The position numbers were made by a program, and so were the translations under genes. 64,000 nt of DNA from Echinometra lucunter (lineage: Eukaryota; Echinodermata; Echinoidea; Camarodonta; Echinometridae): assembly GCA_029962745.1 (NCBI GenBank), contig CM057151.1:3229431-3293430 (forward strand), in the 5' to 3' direction. Of this stretch, positions 19,648 to 31,289 are shown piece after piece. The notes under the pieces were generated by a model, which was not told where the DNA came from, made no database searches, and saw nothing but the letters and a program-made list of their open reading frames with translations. Positions within the stretch are counted from its first letter, which is position 1. Every line of letters begins with the position of its first letter.

Positions 19648-21143
19648 GCATGAGGTTGATCTCGTCTCTCTACTACATGGAGCTAGCCTGGTTGTACATT
19701 TCACTCTTGATTTTTGTATGCTGTTGCTTCTTCTGGAGCAATGGTCAAAGCTGTCAAGAAAATGTTACCTTAACATGGGATGGGTCTCATTTCTCTACAA
19801 CACGGAGGTAGTCTGTTGTATATTTCTCTCTGATATTTTTATTGTCTTTTTCCTATCAGTTGCTTTTTCTGTAACAGTGATTGTGGTAGATTTGGCCAGC
19901 AGAGAATCCCTGATGTCCAGTTCATATCTTTGTTAATATTACTGCATGTGGCACATTGACATGACAGTTATCTCCAATTTGACTGAATTTCATATGGGGA
20001 AATAGGAATATAATCATGTAGAAAGGATGGCTAATGAAGCTTGTGCCTTTTTATGGAGACTATCATCTTGATTTTAAAGGCATTGGTTAACATAGTTATG
20101 ATTAAAATAAAAACCCATTTGCTACTTGAAAATAGGATAAACATAAGGGTTATAGTGTAGAAATACCAGTCTGAAAGTTTCAAAAGTATAATATCCACAA
20201 CAAGTATTTTTAAATATCAGAAATGTGAATCAGTGCATGAAAAATATACACGGGTTAGTTGCACAGACTAGACTTAAGGAGTACGCATGCGTGCATGGCT
20301 CACCGGACCATAGTGTGTGTATTGGCGTATCACACAGAGGGAGGCAGATCAATGTTTTTTTTTTAACTCAAGCAAAACGGTCTTCTTATTTGTTGTCTTA
20401 CTAATAGTTTTTCATTCCAAATTATTGTTGGTTTAAGGGTTTTTGAGTACAAATACCAATACTCATACACATGTTTCATCTTAGTTTGAGAATTTTAAAA
20501 TCGGCTGCTCACAAAGTTAGCCAATGCCTTTAAGGAAATACCACCAATACCACATCATGGCTCCTATTTGCTCTTGGTGACATAAATGTTAGATGAAAAT
20601 AAAGAAGTGGTTGGCTGTAACATTCAGTGAGACATTTGTTGTAGAAACATGGTTAACAAACTAGTCACTTGACAGATCACTGTTCATGATGACAATACCA
20701 GAAAATCTGTGAAAATTCATAATTCTAAGGTATCAAGGTATCAACCAGTGCTCCTGTATTTTGTAATCGTAGAAACAGGGAATGTTCAAATCATTTCCTT
20801 CTTTTTCATGGGTTTATTAATGCTATATATAATGAGTTATATAAATGTGGGGATCACTTAGATCAGTACTTATATTTGTTTTGTTTTAATCCTGCTATGG
20901 CTGATAGTTTGGTTACTCATCGCTTCCTAAAGGGTTTTTAGTGATTAAACAAGAATGAGTAATGAGTAAGACTCAGAATATATTAATGTAGCTTTTGATC
21001 TTTGTGTGAATATGACCACTCATATGATCATGTCATCTAGAGCTTTTAAGATACTTGTGTTCTTGTAATGTAATTTTTTGTAGAAGTTGATTCGCTTCAA
21101 AGAGCCATGCTAGGTAAAGCATGATAAAAAATGAAGAAATAAA
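19648..21143 (+). other. Probable transketolase 3' untranslated region
   Basis: Non-coding AT-rich sequence follows the stop. AATAAA occurs at 20598-20603 and 21138-21143; either could be the polyadenylation signal. A degenerate tandem duplication near 19610-19810 (AAGCTG...AAGAAAATGTT and CTCATTTCTCTAC-like segments) covers the stop region and the first bases of the UTR. Confidence 0.45.
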
Positions 21144-21562
21144 TATTACACACAAATTACATGTCCAATTTCTGTGATGTCATTTATATGTTTTCTTTTT
21201 CTCAATACTAGTAGTGCTTTATATGACTATCTCTGAAAGTTTGTTTTGAGTTTATCAACGGAAGTGCTTGAAAGGTCACGTAAGCTCCGCCCCCCAAAAG
21301 ATGTTTTGGAGGTCATGCATTACACACGCAAAACTCGTACTGTACTTTGAGTGAAACTTCACTGGAATTCACCTCCGGACTAGAATTTGAATTCGTGATT
21401 CTAATTTGATTACACACATGCTAAAAATTCGTCATTAGAATTATTTTTCACTGGAATCATCATTCAAATGACGAATTTTCTGTCGTGTGTAACCGCTCTA
21501 AGAATCTCAAAATTTCAGAGGATTCTTGTCGTAAGAGATATGATATTTCGTCGGTGCGTTGT

Positions 21563-21795
21563 TAAAACCTTGTATCTCAAAATTTAGAAATTTTGAGGAC
21601 AGCTCAGAAAAAGCTGTACTTTCGAATTATGGCAATGGTGGCAACCTCATTATTTTCTGAAAACAGACTCCTAATTCCTGTAGAGAACTCTTTCCAGGCA
21701 AAAGAAGGTTGCCACTTATGCCATAACTCTATAATAGAGCTTTTTCTGAGCTGTCCTAAAAAATTTTTAATTTTGAGATACAAGGTTTTAACAGC
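21563..21795. repeat. Inverted repeat with TTAAAACCTTGTATCTCAAA arms
   Basis: TTAAAACCTTGTATCTCAAA at 21563-21582 is mirrored by TTTGAGATACAAGGTTTTAA-type sequence ending near 21792. A second, inner pair is GGACAGCTCAGAAAAAGCT at 21597-21615 and AGCTTTTTCTGAGCTGTCC at 21739-21757. This is a foldback remnant of about 230 bases. A shorter copy of related sequence, also imperfect, is at 29945-30140. Confidence 0.7.
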
Positions 21796-21859
21796 CTACC
21801 AACGATTTGTCAGTGGGATATTGATAAAAACACAATGGATGGTAGTGATGCTATAATTG

Positions 21860-23634
21860 ATGATAAAGGCTAGGCTAAAATTTGGAGAAAAGGGATGTGA
21901 AGATAGGGAAAGAGAGCATGAGTAATAAAGGAATCCATGGTTCATATAATTTGTTGAGAGAGAGAGAAAGGAGAAAAAGAGAGAGAAAAAAAAAGGGGGG
22001 TTGGAGATATGACAAACATGCGAGAGGAAAAGAGATGAATCTACTTTCATGATCAAATACTATGTTTTATCATTTGCTGGACCAAATCATTGCAAGTAAA
22101 TATCAGAAGAAAAAAAATCATTGTGGGCACTATCTGTCCCAGAAATTAAGATGAGATGTGTCATCTAAAAGACTGCAATTAAGAAAAAAAAAACCCACAC
22201 ATCTCATTTCAAAAAATTTTTAATACGTGTTAGGATGTATGTGCATACTATGATCTTGGTAGAAAGTGGTGTTCTAATCAGCCTCTCCCCTCTCCCCCCC
22301 CCCCCCCCTTCCCAGTTTGTCCTCGGATATTTTTAGTCATGAATACCTACATGTAAGTTGCATATGCTGGGATAAACTGAATGTTCTCATTGTAAGAAGG
22401 ACAAAAAGGGATACGCACTGTATTCAATGTATATCAATCTTTTTAAAAAGAAAATATTTCGATCACATTTTCTTTACAACCAATTCAGCGAGTTGACTAC
22501 CAAAATGCAGGGACTTTGATAGTAGAGTAAAATAAACAGAGGGGGGGGGGGGAGAGATTAGGGCAGCTACTATACATGTATGTGTCAAATTCATCAGAAT
22601 GACTAGGGGTGACCACCATGCATTCACCTATTATTGAAGATTTAGAAGAAAAAAAAAAGACTTGAGAAGGACTGAACAAAGAATATATACTTCAGTACAC
22701 GTCTTGAGGGGGTTGGGTAATATCTTATTTCATTTTAAAGGAAAAGGTAATAGAAAAATCTGCACAGCTCATTCGAGGAGTCCAATTTTTGCACTTTTGC
22801 ATGGCATCATAAAACTCAATGATACAAGCGCTGATGTTTTGATTTTAAAAAATATATCTATAGAATAAAAAGGTTCCTCTTTACGGGAGTACACATTTAA
22901 GAAATTACGTTGGTGTGTTACGGCACGGCACACTGATGATTCAGCAGGGCTTTCCTGCCTACCACGGATCCGACAAGTCCATATATATAGTATGACTGAA
23001 TCAAACGGATCCCACCAACTTCAGCATCACACCGTTTAATGCACACCATGGGGGGGGGGGGGGGGGATAATATCCCCTCCAATATTGCGGGTAGGGGGAT
23101 GGCCTGTATTATCATCCCTCAATTATTCCCCATTAAAAAATGACATGCCGCCCTGTTCATTCCATAAAAACAAAGAAAAAGAAAGAAAGAAAAGGGGTAA
23201 GGTAAAAGAGTAAAGAAAAAAAGAAAAGGAAAAACCGGAAAGGATCTCAACCGATGCCGTACTGTCTTTATGACAGGAAATTGGTATGCATCTTGTCTCT
23301 CCATCTAATGTCATGTTATTGTTCTACTCGCATTTAAAGTAACAATGTCGGTTATAAATATTACTATTCTCACGAAAGGAAACTGGTTTGTATCTTGTCT
23401 TTTTATCTAATGTTATACTATTCTTCTAGTCATAAAACGTTAGTACATGATATAATTGCAAGGAGTCGAACGGCAGGAAGACCTAGAATTTTAGGAGATA
23501 TTGGCCTGTGACCAAAAGCCTATTTCTATTATACCAAATATGAGAAAGGAAGATGCCAATGTAATGTATGTTACTAAAATCATGAGAATACACTAGAACA
23601 TGTTCTCAGTATGTTAAAAATCCATTACTTCTGC
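21860..23634. other. Intergenic, low-complexity rich, no gene recognised
   Basis: Contains GA-rich (21955-22010), C-run (22285-22306) and G-run (22541-22552, 23051-23066) segments and A/G-rich stretches (23165-23240). No conserved coding frame was seen. Confidence 0.5.
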
Positions 23635-23934
23635 TCGTTCGCTCAAAAAATAAAGAAACATGGTATTTTCGAGCAGCAAGCACTCTGATTCCCTCAGCAA
23701 CATGTCCGAATATCACGATATTTTTGCAAGCTGGGTGTCAAAGTGTCCTAGAATTCTGTGCATTGGAAGATGCATCATCAACATCATCTTGTTTATTTTG
23801 GTGGCAATTCTACGTTTTAATTTTAAGGAAAATAGAGTTTTCTTGTCGGTAGCTCACTTCGCTCAAAACAATGGTTTTTGAATGGCAAGCGACAAGCCAA
23901 AGAGTGTCATATTTGGCGGTTAAGTGATCGAATA

Positions 23935-24720
23935 TACTATAGACCAATTTCACAACGCAAGAGGACAGCAGACTATTCGACACAGTTCGACATACTGCGG
24001 TGGGCGCTCCAACTTTTATAGTACACAAGTCAATAGCGCGTTATGTACATTCGTTCGATTTTTTGTCTATTTTGACCAGTATATGCAGATTTATTTTAAT
24101 ATTTGCAATGAGAAATTATCAGGGAAGTTCAGGTCGCAGCTGTGCGGTGCTCAAATGCCACAAGAATTGGAGAAAGTTAAAAAATTGGAAGCTAACTGAG
24201 TGCGAAATTCACTCGCTTTTGACTCATGAAGCCTGTTTGTGTGAGAAGCCGTACTCCCTACACAGGTTTCCGTAAGCAATGTGAAGGAATTCGTCGCCAG
24301 TGGGTAAAAACATAAACAGAAAGGACTTTGAAGTCAAGAAACATTATCATTATGTACTTTGGCGTAAAATTTAATGAGTGAAAACATGACTTTGTAAACA
24401 GGGTAAGATTTAGGGCTCCCGTTTACTACAGCTTCTATGCTGCAATCGAACTTTTACTGACAAAACTAAATTGAAAAACCATCGAAAGTACAAAAATACA
24501 TCATACCTTCATCCGTCAGATATGAATATTGTCTTACCTCATCTACCCATGTATCCATGCTTTATTTTATTGATCTAGAATAAAGTAAATGGAACAATAT
24601 CGGGGCATATCTCATATCTTACATTCATTTTGTACACAGAGCCAATCGCTTGCCCACCGCAGCAATGGCGTCGCCGATAGAGGGCCAAATACATAAACCG
24701 GAGGTGAAATTGGTCTATAT
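23935..24720. mobile_element. Inverted-repeat element with a THAP-domain remnant
   Basis: The ends ATAGACCAATTTCAC (about 23939) and GTGAAATTGGTCTAT (to about 24717) are perfect inverted repeats. A second mirrored pair lies inside (CTGCGGTGGGCG at 23995, GCCCACCGCAG at 24652). The element interrupts a CTCGC-type repeat unit whose halves continue on both sides. It carries the decayed THAP segment listed next. Confidence 0.6.
24108..24360 (+). pseudogene. THAP-type zinc-finger domain remnant
   Basis: The plus strand encodes 'GRSCAVLKCHKNWRKLKNW' and, further on, a segment ending 'PYSLHRFP', after which the frame is broken. The next in-register pieces (K-x-C-E-G-I-R-R-Q-W-V-K in another frame, then N-I-N-R-K-D-F) complete the typical first half of a THAP domain: C-x(2-4)-C, F-x-(R/K)-F-P, W and R-K-D/N-F. 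THAP domains are C2CH zinc-dependent DNA-binding modules of P-element-type transposases and host THAP proteins. At least two frame breaks and an early stop show that it is not functional as read. It lies within an inverted-repeat element, which suggests transposon origin or capture. Confidence 0.6.
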
Positions 24721-24806
24721 TTAGATATCTTTGAGGCGTATCTAAGAGTGTAAATTTTTCGTCGCTTGCATGCTACGCTCACTCGTATAACATTTAGATA
24801 CAGGAT

Positions 24807-25375
24807 CCCGGGGGGGGGGGGGGGTACTCGACCCCAAAAGTGGTAGGTATGTGCCGCGGGCTAGACAAAAAACGGCGGCTTTGGAACGGGCTTATTGTGA
24901 AAAGGAGAGTTTTCGGAACGGGCTTCGGAACTACAAATGTTTGTGAAAACGGGGGTCTTTGGAACGGTTCGCCTGCGTGTGAGTGCGTATGTATCCCTAT
25001 GGAACGGGCATACGTGCATGCAGCTAGCCCAGCGGCACGGGCGCCGGGTGCGCTCGCGCAGAGGCGATGGTCGGACAGTACAGCGATAGTGCTCTGCGGG
25101 CCGCTTTTCACCAAAAATGCAGCTCATTGCAGCGGATCAATGCGGCCGGATCGGCGTAACGAAAAATATGCGAAGCTTTGGAACGGATTTCTTTCTTCTT
25201 TTTTCTCGATAAGAAGAAAATGCCATGCTTTGGAACGGCTTTCTTTGTTCTTTTTCTCAATAAGATAAAAATGCTATGCTTTGGAACGGAAATTTGAGTG
25301 TAAAAATGGGGGTCTTCTCCGCGGCACATACCCACCACGCATTATATACTGAGTGCCCCCCCCCCCCCCCCCGGG
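24807..25375. mobile_element. DNA transposon remnant with G-run/C-run ends and TTTGGAACGG repeats
   Basis: The element is flanked on both sides by the octamer TACAGGAT (24799-24806 and 25376-25383), a perfect target-site duplication. It begins CCCGGGGG and ends CCCCCGGG. Inside the G/C runs are inverted arms TGGTAGGTATGTGCCGCGG (24841-24859) and CCGCGGCACATACCCACCA (25319-25337). The interior repeats GGAACGG, mostly as TTTGGAACGG, about seven times. It has no intact ORF. Eight-base duplications are typical of hAT and P-type elements. The octamer belongs to the surrounding CTCGC-type repeat, so the insertion is nested. Confidence 0.75.
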
Positions 25376-25925
25376 TACAGGATAGTTTGGGAAGGGAAAA
25401 AATTTGGGCATGCAAGCGAATTGGCCAATGTGATTTAGTTACCTTATAGGCCTATATTGTATTTTGACGACAAAATTTTTACATCTTCAAAAGAATGTTT
25501 TTCCTCTCTCGCTTCGCTCGTAATATTTTAAAACGGTGTTTTTGAACACTATGGAACAGGGAGGTGCTAGAATAGAGTCATATCTGGCAGCGAGGTGACC
25601 AAAATATACCATCCAGTTATCTTATAGGCCTATAGTGTATTGTGATGAGGAAATAATACGTTATCGTCAAAAGAGTGTGTTTTTCCTCGCTCGCTTCGCT
25701 CGCTCGTTTCAAACAGAAACAGCTACGTGGTTTGGACAGTAAACAATAGGACCAGCGAGGTACTAAAATAGTCATATTTGGCAGCAAGATTGTCAAATAT
25801 ACCATTCAAAATAATAGGCCTGGAATGTATTTCGATGATAAAATAACATTTTCTTTAACAAGAACTTGAAATATTAAGCTCTCTAGCTTCGCTCGCTCGC
25901 AAAATAAGGAACAGGAAGTTTCACA

Positions 25926-26536
25926 CTCAAAAAAAGTGTCGAAAAAAGGAAAATAAAAATCGAGGCCCCTTAACATTCCATTCAAGTAATGAGGATCTAC
26001 CTCTGCGATACTGTTTGAAAACGATTTCTTGTGTGGTTAATTGAAGGGACGGTTGATTAGACTTAAAATTAGACTTATCGATCCTTCACCGTTGAACCCA
26101 CACCCTTTCCCCGCTCCGTCACTTTGCTCCCTTGCCGAGGATATTCAGCATCAATCATCCCCCAACCGCGAACACAAATCGACACCCATGATGCACACCA
26201 TCTATATCACACCATCACCATCACGCCTTCCCTGCAAAAAAGAAAAAAGCCCCCCCCCCCCCCTCCCCGCCTTCCAGCCACGGACGTGATCACCTAATTT
26301 GTCTACGCGGAGGTTCGTATATCAGCATGCTTCTTAGGACATCCATCGCCAGGGGCGACCTCAACCAGACAACGAGCTCTGTCAGGCTCACCATGCATGG
26401 TCTCCTGATCTAATATCAAGGCAACGTGAAGAAGAATAATGAGCAAGTAGAAATCGAATCAAGCCGTGCGTGACAAGCCACAGTTTGATGTCGAGTACAG
26501 ACCTCATTCATCTGTATATGCAAGGGCGGGGGGAGG
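25926..26536. other. Intergenic, no gene recognised
   Basis: Contains a C run with adjoining Pro-rich apparent frames (26248-26270). No convincing feature. Confidence 0.5.
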
Positions 26537-27222
26537 CAGTGGCGGCACCAAGGGGGGGGGGGGGGGGGGGGGGCATTTGCCCCCCACTCAGAAGCTTTGC
26601 CCCCCCCCCCCCAGTTGCCTCCCCCCCCAGAAATTTTGAGGACTGAAAAGAAAAATTATACAGTAATTTGTAAATAAGTAGATGTTGTCATAAGCAACGT
26701 ATTCAAGCTGTGAAGTGCTCTAAAATACAATTTTCCGCTCTTCAAAACTTCAATTAAAAACAAAAAAGTGGTTAATTTTGGCTCGCTCGCTTCGCTCGCT
26801 CGTCATATTTCAGAATATTTACTTGAAAATTCAATTAAAAACCAAAAAAGCGGGGTTTTTTCTTTTCTAAAATGCGATTAAAAACAAGAAAAGTGGCCAT
26901 TTTTGGCTCGCTCGCTCGTCATATTTCAGAATATTTATTCGAAAAAACCAAAAAAGCAGGGTTTTTTTTCGCTCGCTTCGCTCGCAAATTTGATATCAAA
27001 GCGTGTGTAAGAGGAAAAAAAAATAATCCAAAAATTCAATTATCCCCCCCCCCCCCCACTTCTCAAAGTGGATTTACGCCGGCGACTAAAACTCGCGCTT
27101 CACGCTCGATTTTTCCATACACGCAAAAAAAAAAAAAATTACTGCCCCTGCCCCCCCCCCAACATTTTCTTTTGCCCTCCATTTGCCCCCCCCCCACTTT
27201 AAAAAACCTGGTGCCGCCACTG
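26537..27222. mobile_element. hAT-like non-autonomous element, CAGTGGCGGCACCA ends
   Basis: Perfect 14-base terminal inverted repeats, CAGTGGCGGCACCA (26537-26550) and TGGTGCCGCCACTG (27209-27222), are flanked by the octamer GGGGGAGG on both sides. CAG...CTG ends and 8-base duplications are hallmarks of hAT elements. A long G run lies inside the left end and C runs lie inside the right end. The interior has several CTCGCTCGC motifs. No transposase is encoded. Confidence 0.8.
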
Positions 27223-27442
27223 GGGGGAGGCATTTGTTGTAGGGTACACAACTTAACTTCTATATTGGCAGAGGCAAACCAAAGAGGTACTATAACCTCC
27301 TTGGGCAAACCAACAAAGGCATGCCGTGCCTTCCCCTCTATAGAGATCAGAGAAAAGAGAAATAGAGAAGGAGAGAAAGAAAAAAGAGAAAGCGGGGAAG
27401 AAAAAGAGGGAGAGGGAAAAAAGCGGGGAAGAGAAACAGCAT

Positions 27443-27493
<51 letters not shown>

Positions 27494-28012
27494 GGGAACC
27501 GAAGGTACATGGGAGAGATGCAGGAAGTGATTCCCTAGAAATCGGAACACCCTCACACACTTGCTTCAAAATATGTTGTTCTATTCTTATCTGTGCTATT
27601 ATAATGTCAACTTATTGAGACTGCTCATGGCAGCAATGCCTCTGATTCTAATTTTGCTGCGTTGGCCTCTCGGATCGTAGCAATATATGCTATGTATTCG
27701 CAATCGCCCTGACTGAAGAATAAAAAACGGTAGAAAAAAGCAAAACAATTTGTTGTAATCATTTCTTTATTTCAAATTTAAAAGTATGTGTCCAAAGTAA
27801 ACAAGTAATCAAAACAAGGTCCGTGAACCTTTTCTGATTGTGAATGGTAATGCACATTAAAAACAAAAAAAAAACACATAACCGAATCCCCCCCCCCTTC
27901 CAAAAAAAAAGGAAGCAACCCATAACCCTAGTATGGGCACATATCAAATATTGTGAATGAACCTTGTAGCGACTGTGACCTTTCGATTGTTTGCTTTACC
28001 AGCTAACTCCAT
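27223..28012. other. Intergenic with GA microsatellite
   Basis: Contains a GGGAGA-rich stretch (27350-27440), a GA tract (27446-27482) and a G run. Apparent long frames over it are low-complexity artefacts. Nothing else was recognised. Confidence 0.6.
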
Positions 28013-28602
28013 TTAAAGGAGAATGCGACCCAGACATTAGTGCGCTTCCAGTGAATGAAGAAGAACAAGTAAAGTAATCGATGAAAGTTTGAGGAAAATC
28101 CGACAATCTGTTCAAGAGTTATGAACTTAGAAAGTTTGAGTAAATCCTTATTATTGGGATCCTTAAATTGGCAATATTGCCAGTATCTGTGATGTCATCA
28201 TGGATAACTCTCCATTCATTTTGTACACAGAATTTAACATTTTCTTCATTTTCAAGAAAAATGAAAAATTCTTTTGATTTGTTGCTTGAGTATGGCATGG
28301 CTACACCAATTCTGCAAGCATTCTGGGAAGAATTATGTTGATTCCTGACTTGAAATTTCATACAAATCAATTTTTATGAAATATTATGTACAAAATGAAT
28401 TGAGAGTTGTCCACAATGACATCACAGATGCTGGCAAAGTTGCCAACTCAAGGATCCCCATAATAGGGATTTACTGAAACTTTCAAAATTTATAACTCTT
28501 CAACAGATTGTCCTATTTTGCTCAAAACTTTCACTGTTTACTCTCCTTGGTCATCTTTATTCACTAAGGGCACACTGATGCTGGGGTTGCATTCTCCTTT
28601 AA
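28013..28602. mobile_element. Foldback MITE, copy 2, with TTAA ends
   Basis: This is a near-identical copy of the element at 8437-9021, in the same orientation: TTAAAGGAGAATGCGACCC at the left and GGGTTGCATTCTCCTTTAA at the right. The two copies differ by scattered substitutions and small indels. No protein is encoded. Confidence 0.75.
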
Positions 28603-28833
28603 CTGGTACACATCATAATGTGTTCCAGTATGATGATCACGCTCTCAGATCATTAGGCCTATCTGCAATTAAAAAGGAGTATGATGTCTTTTCAACAGAA
28701 CAGATTAAGCATTTCAATATTCATTTACCTTGCATTATTTTGGAAGAAATTTATTTCTACCTACATAAGCACAGAGACCAACGGCTTGTACTTCAGGAAT
28801 GTAAATCGGGTCGTTTGGCAGCCCTAATTATAG
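28603..28833 (+). other. Possible decayed coding segment next to MITE
   Basis: An open plus-strand frame runs to a TGA at 28872-28874 and reads like protein (for example 'YDVFSTEQIKHFNIHLPCII'), immediately after the MITE end. It matches no family I recognise. It could be an exon or an old transposon frame cut by the MITE. Confidence 0.25.
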
Positions 28834-29023
28834 CTGACAAAAGCAAATGTCTGCCTTCGAACTATATGCATTGAGTTTATCAAAGAGTGCGTTCGACATC
28901 AGCAAACAGATTTACTCTTGCGAGATAAGTTCTGTCGATTACTTCTGCTAAGGGGTGGAACGAGGAAAACCCCTCGCAAACAGGCATGGATTGAACCGTT
29001 ACCGCATGACATTCACCACTGTG
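28834..29023 (+). CDS. Candidate exon of unknown gene
   Basis: Between AATTATAG and GTAAGT there is an open frame of 63 codons plus one base. It reads as a normal soluble protein segment rich in Leu, Arg and Cys (pieces: 'ICIEFIKECVRHQQTDLLLR', 'LLLLRGGTRKTPRKQAW', 'PLPHDIHHC'). The donor is perfect and the acceptor lacks a good pyrimidine tract. No family is recognised, and no neighbouring exon of matching phase was found. It could be a transposon-derived frame. The call rests on the open frame, its composition and the donor only. Confidence 0.3.
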
Positions 29024-29448
29024 GTAAGTTAAGTTAACGCAGCCAATGTTTTGCTAAGCCGTATATTATGTCTTACTATCAATATCCAGATTGCTAGATC
29101 TATTACTCAAGATGAAACAGGCATAAATCAGCCTTTATTTGGAAATATGACTTTCATTCTTAGGCATATACTTACATCAAATTAATTATTTTGTTAAAAC
29201 CGCTCGGTAACAAAAATATAATAACATTCTGTTATATCAAAGCACTTTTGATTCGAAATCTGATTTGATTTTTTTTTTTCGTATATTGAAAAATCAGACT
29301 TAGTATCTTCATGAACGGTATTTTGTAAGCAAAATGTTGGAAAAGTCTTATCATTTCTACTGGCACTTCATCTTTATTTGTTTATTTTTTATACATTTAC
29401 ATCAACCAATGAGGAAAGCCCTTGTATAGATACAGAGCAGTTGTTACT

Positions 29449-29602
29449 GTGCTGCTGCTGCTTCTTCTTCTTCTTCTTCTTCTTCTTCTTCTTCTTCTTC
29501 TTCTTCTTCTTCTTCTTCTTCTTCTTCTTCTTCTTTTTCTTCTTCTCCTCCTTCTCCTTCTTCTTCTTTTTCTTCTTCTTCTCATCATCATCATCATCGG
29601 CG
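29449..29602. repeat. (TTC)n tract with CTC and ATC variants
   Basis: More than 40 TTC units, then a short ATC run. Translations give only Phe, Leu, Ser or Arg runs. Confidence 0.9.
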
Positions 29603-30500
29603 TAATCTTCTTTCCCCTAAAATTATGTAATTTATTGTTTGTAAGTTTTATATATATTTTTTTATTGAATGTTACTGAAAATGAATAAACAAAAAGTACA
29701 TCGTCCAGTACGCAGTAAAGCATGTCAGAGGCCTACCTATATTTAACATGCCCAAGGCTATAACCTTGCAATGCTGTCTTCAACCTTTGGAAGGAATGGC
29801 TAATAATAGATTCACCCCGAATCATAACCGTGTTAATCGCCATCCCGGATGTCCTTGACATTCCCTTTAACATAATCACAATGCTATCAGTTTCCCCTTT
29901 CACATTAATGTACCATGAGCGTACCCAGTCACCATAGCTGGGTCGACAAAACCTCGTATCTCAAAAATGTGGAATGTTCAGGAGAGCCAAAACACATGGC
30001 TTCCTTAGGGTTAGCATGTACAGCCGATGGGGAAGGTCAAGTTTTGTTAACCAGTAGTAGCCTAATCTTTGCAAATGGGCATGTGAGGGTTTGAAAATTA
30101 TTTTCACCAAAAACTGAGTTACAACGTTTTGTCACCCCAGCGACGCTGCATGCATGCATAATTATAGGCCTACGTCTTTGCCTATACCCAAAGCTAACGA
30201 CTCCCTGGTCGTAATGGAGTAGGCCTATAGTCTTCCAGATTTCTATGTCTATGGAACGTTTTGTGCGGTGCGATGAAATTATTTACATGTAAAATTACAT
30301 AAAGATTGATTTCTAAAGAGAGAAAAAAAGTTTCTCTTCATCATATTATCAATTAACTCTACAGAGAAATGTGTCGTCATCGAAAATCCTTCGCTCTGAT
30401 CCAGAGACGTATATGCCTATATAGCTGATCTGAGTGGTTGATGGTCAAAATCATGAAAATGTCCTATTGTCACGTGAGCTCAAAAAGCGATTTTCTTATG
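29603..30500. other. Intergenic, with a weak foldback remnant
   Basis: An imperfect inverted repeat (GACAAAACCTCGTATCTCA near 29943, TGAGTTACAACGTTTTGTC near 30115) resembles the element at 21563-21795. The rest shows no gene. Confidence 0.45.
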
Positions 30501-31289
30501 GTGCAGTCACACCGACTAGACCGACCTCAGACCGACTCAAATTTTTCTGAATTGGTATGGTCGGGCACTGTTGCATGCCCGACATCAAACCGACAACCCC
30601 GATTCCCCCTGCATCCAAGTCCGATCAAATCCTGCTTGTATTTTGTTTTGTTTTAGTTTTTTGTAATTTATCGTCCCGAATGTTAAAATTTACACGGGCA
30701 TATATTCCGTTGTCAAGCAGTCAAAAGTTAAAATGCAACTTTGTGATGACTTTGGAAACATAACTTATTGGAAAGGTAATTTTATATATTGTACTATGGA
30801 CGTTGTTTCCAAATTTTTATGAATGGGCGTAAAGTCACCTTTCCAAGCATTTTGAAGGCGAAGGGGGAGGGGGAATTATGACTTTTAAAACATGAATCTA
30901 CTCTGCCCCACCCCATCCTATCTCCACACTTTAGGTACCTTACCTATGGAGAAGAGATCGCAGAAGTTTTAGTTGGGGGGGGGGGGGAGCTGACACGCAG
31001 AAAAACAAAAATTCAGGGCTGTAGGGCCCGTAATGGGGGTTCAGGCGCCTCCGTCCCCAACCCCGAAGTTCTTGAGTTTTTACAGTTTTATTTTACAAGA
31101 ATACGAAATGAGAAATTTATAATGTCAGTTTTTTGTTGCATTTTTATATGTTTGTGGCCAAATTTGTATCGGGTGCAACCCCTCCCCCTGCAGCTTCCGC
31201 GGCCCCTGTAAATTCAATTTTCATCCCTTCAAGCTCTCTGATCTTACTGTGCATGTGCATGTCAAAAAACTAGAATTATAACGAACAAC

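Larger units (their letters stand above)
23635..25925. repeat. Cluster of diverged CTCGCTTCGCTCG-type repeat units with two nested insertions
   Basis: Units contain a TTTTCCTCGCTCGC-like motif, ATTTAGATACAGGAT, TAGGTGACCAAATAT and AAAGGCC/ATAGGCCTATA segments. They are recognisable at 23640-23935, 24722-24806 and 25384-25920. Two other elements (23935-24720 and 24807-25375) are inserted into them. The same family forms six more regular units at 31520-32480 and reverse-oriented copies at 38990-39180 and 42530-42850. Confidence 0.6.

Noticed and set aside
19565..19936. Longer overlapping frame downstream of the transketolase stop
   Set aside because: It is in another frame from the recognised transketolase exon and has no conserved features; it covers the probable 3' UTR.
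29378..29723. Frames of Phe, Leu or Arg runs
   Set aside because: They are translations of the (TTC)n tract.
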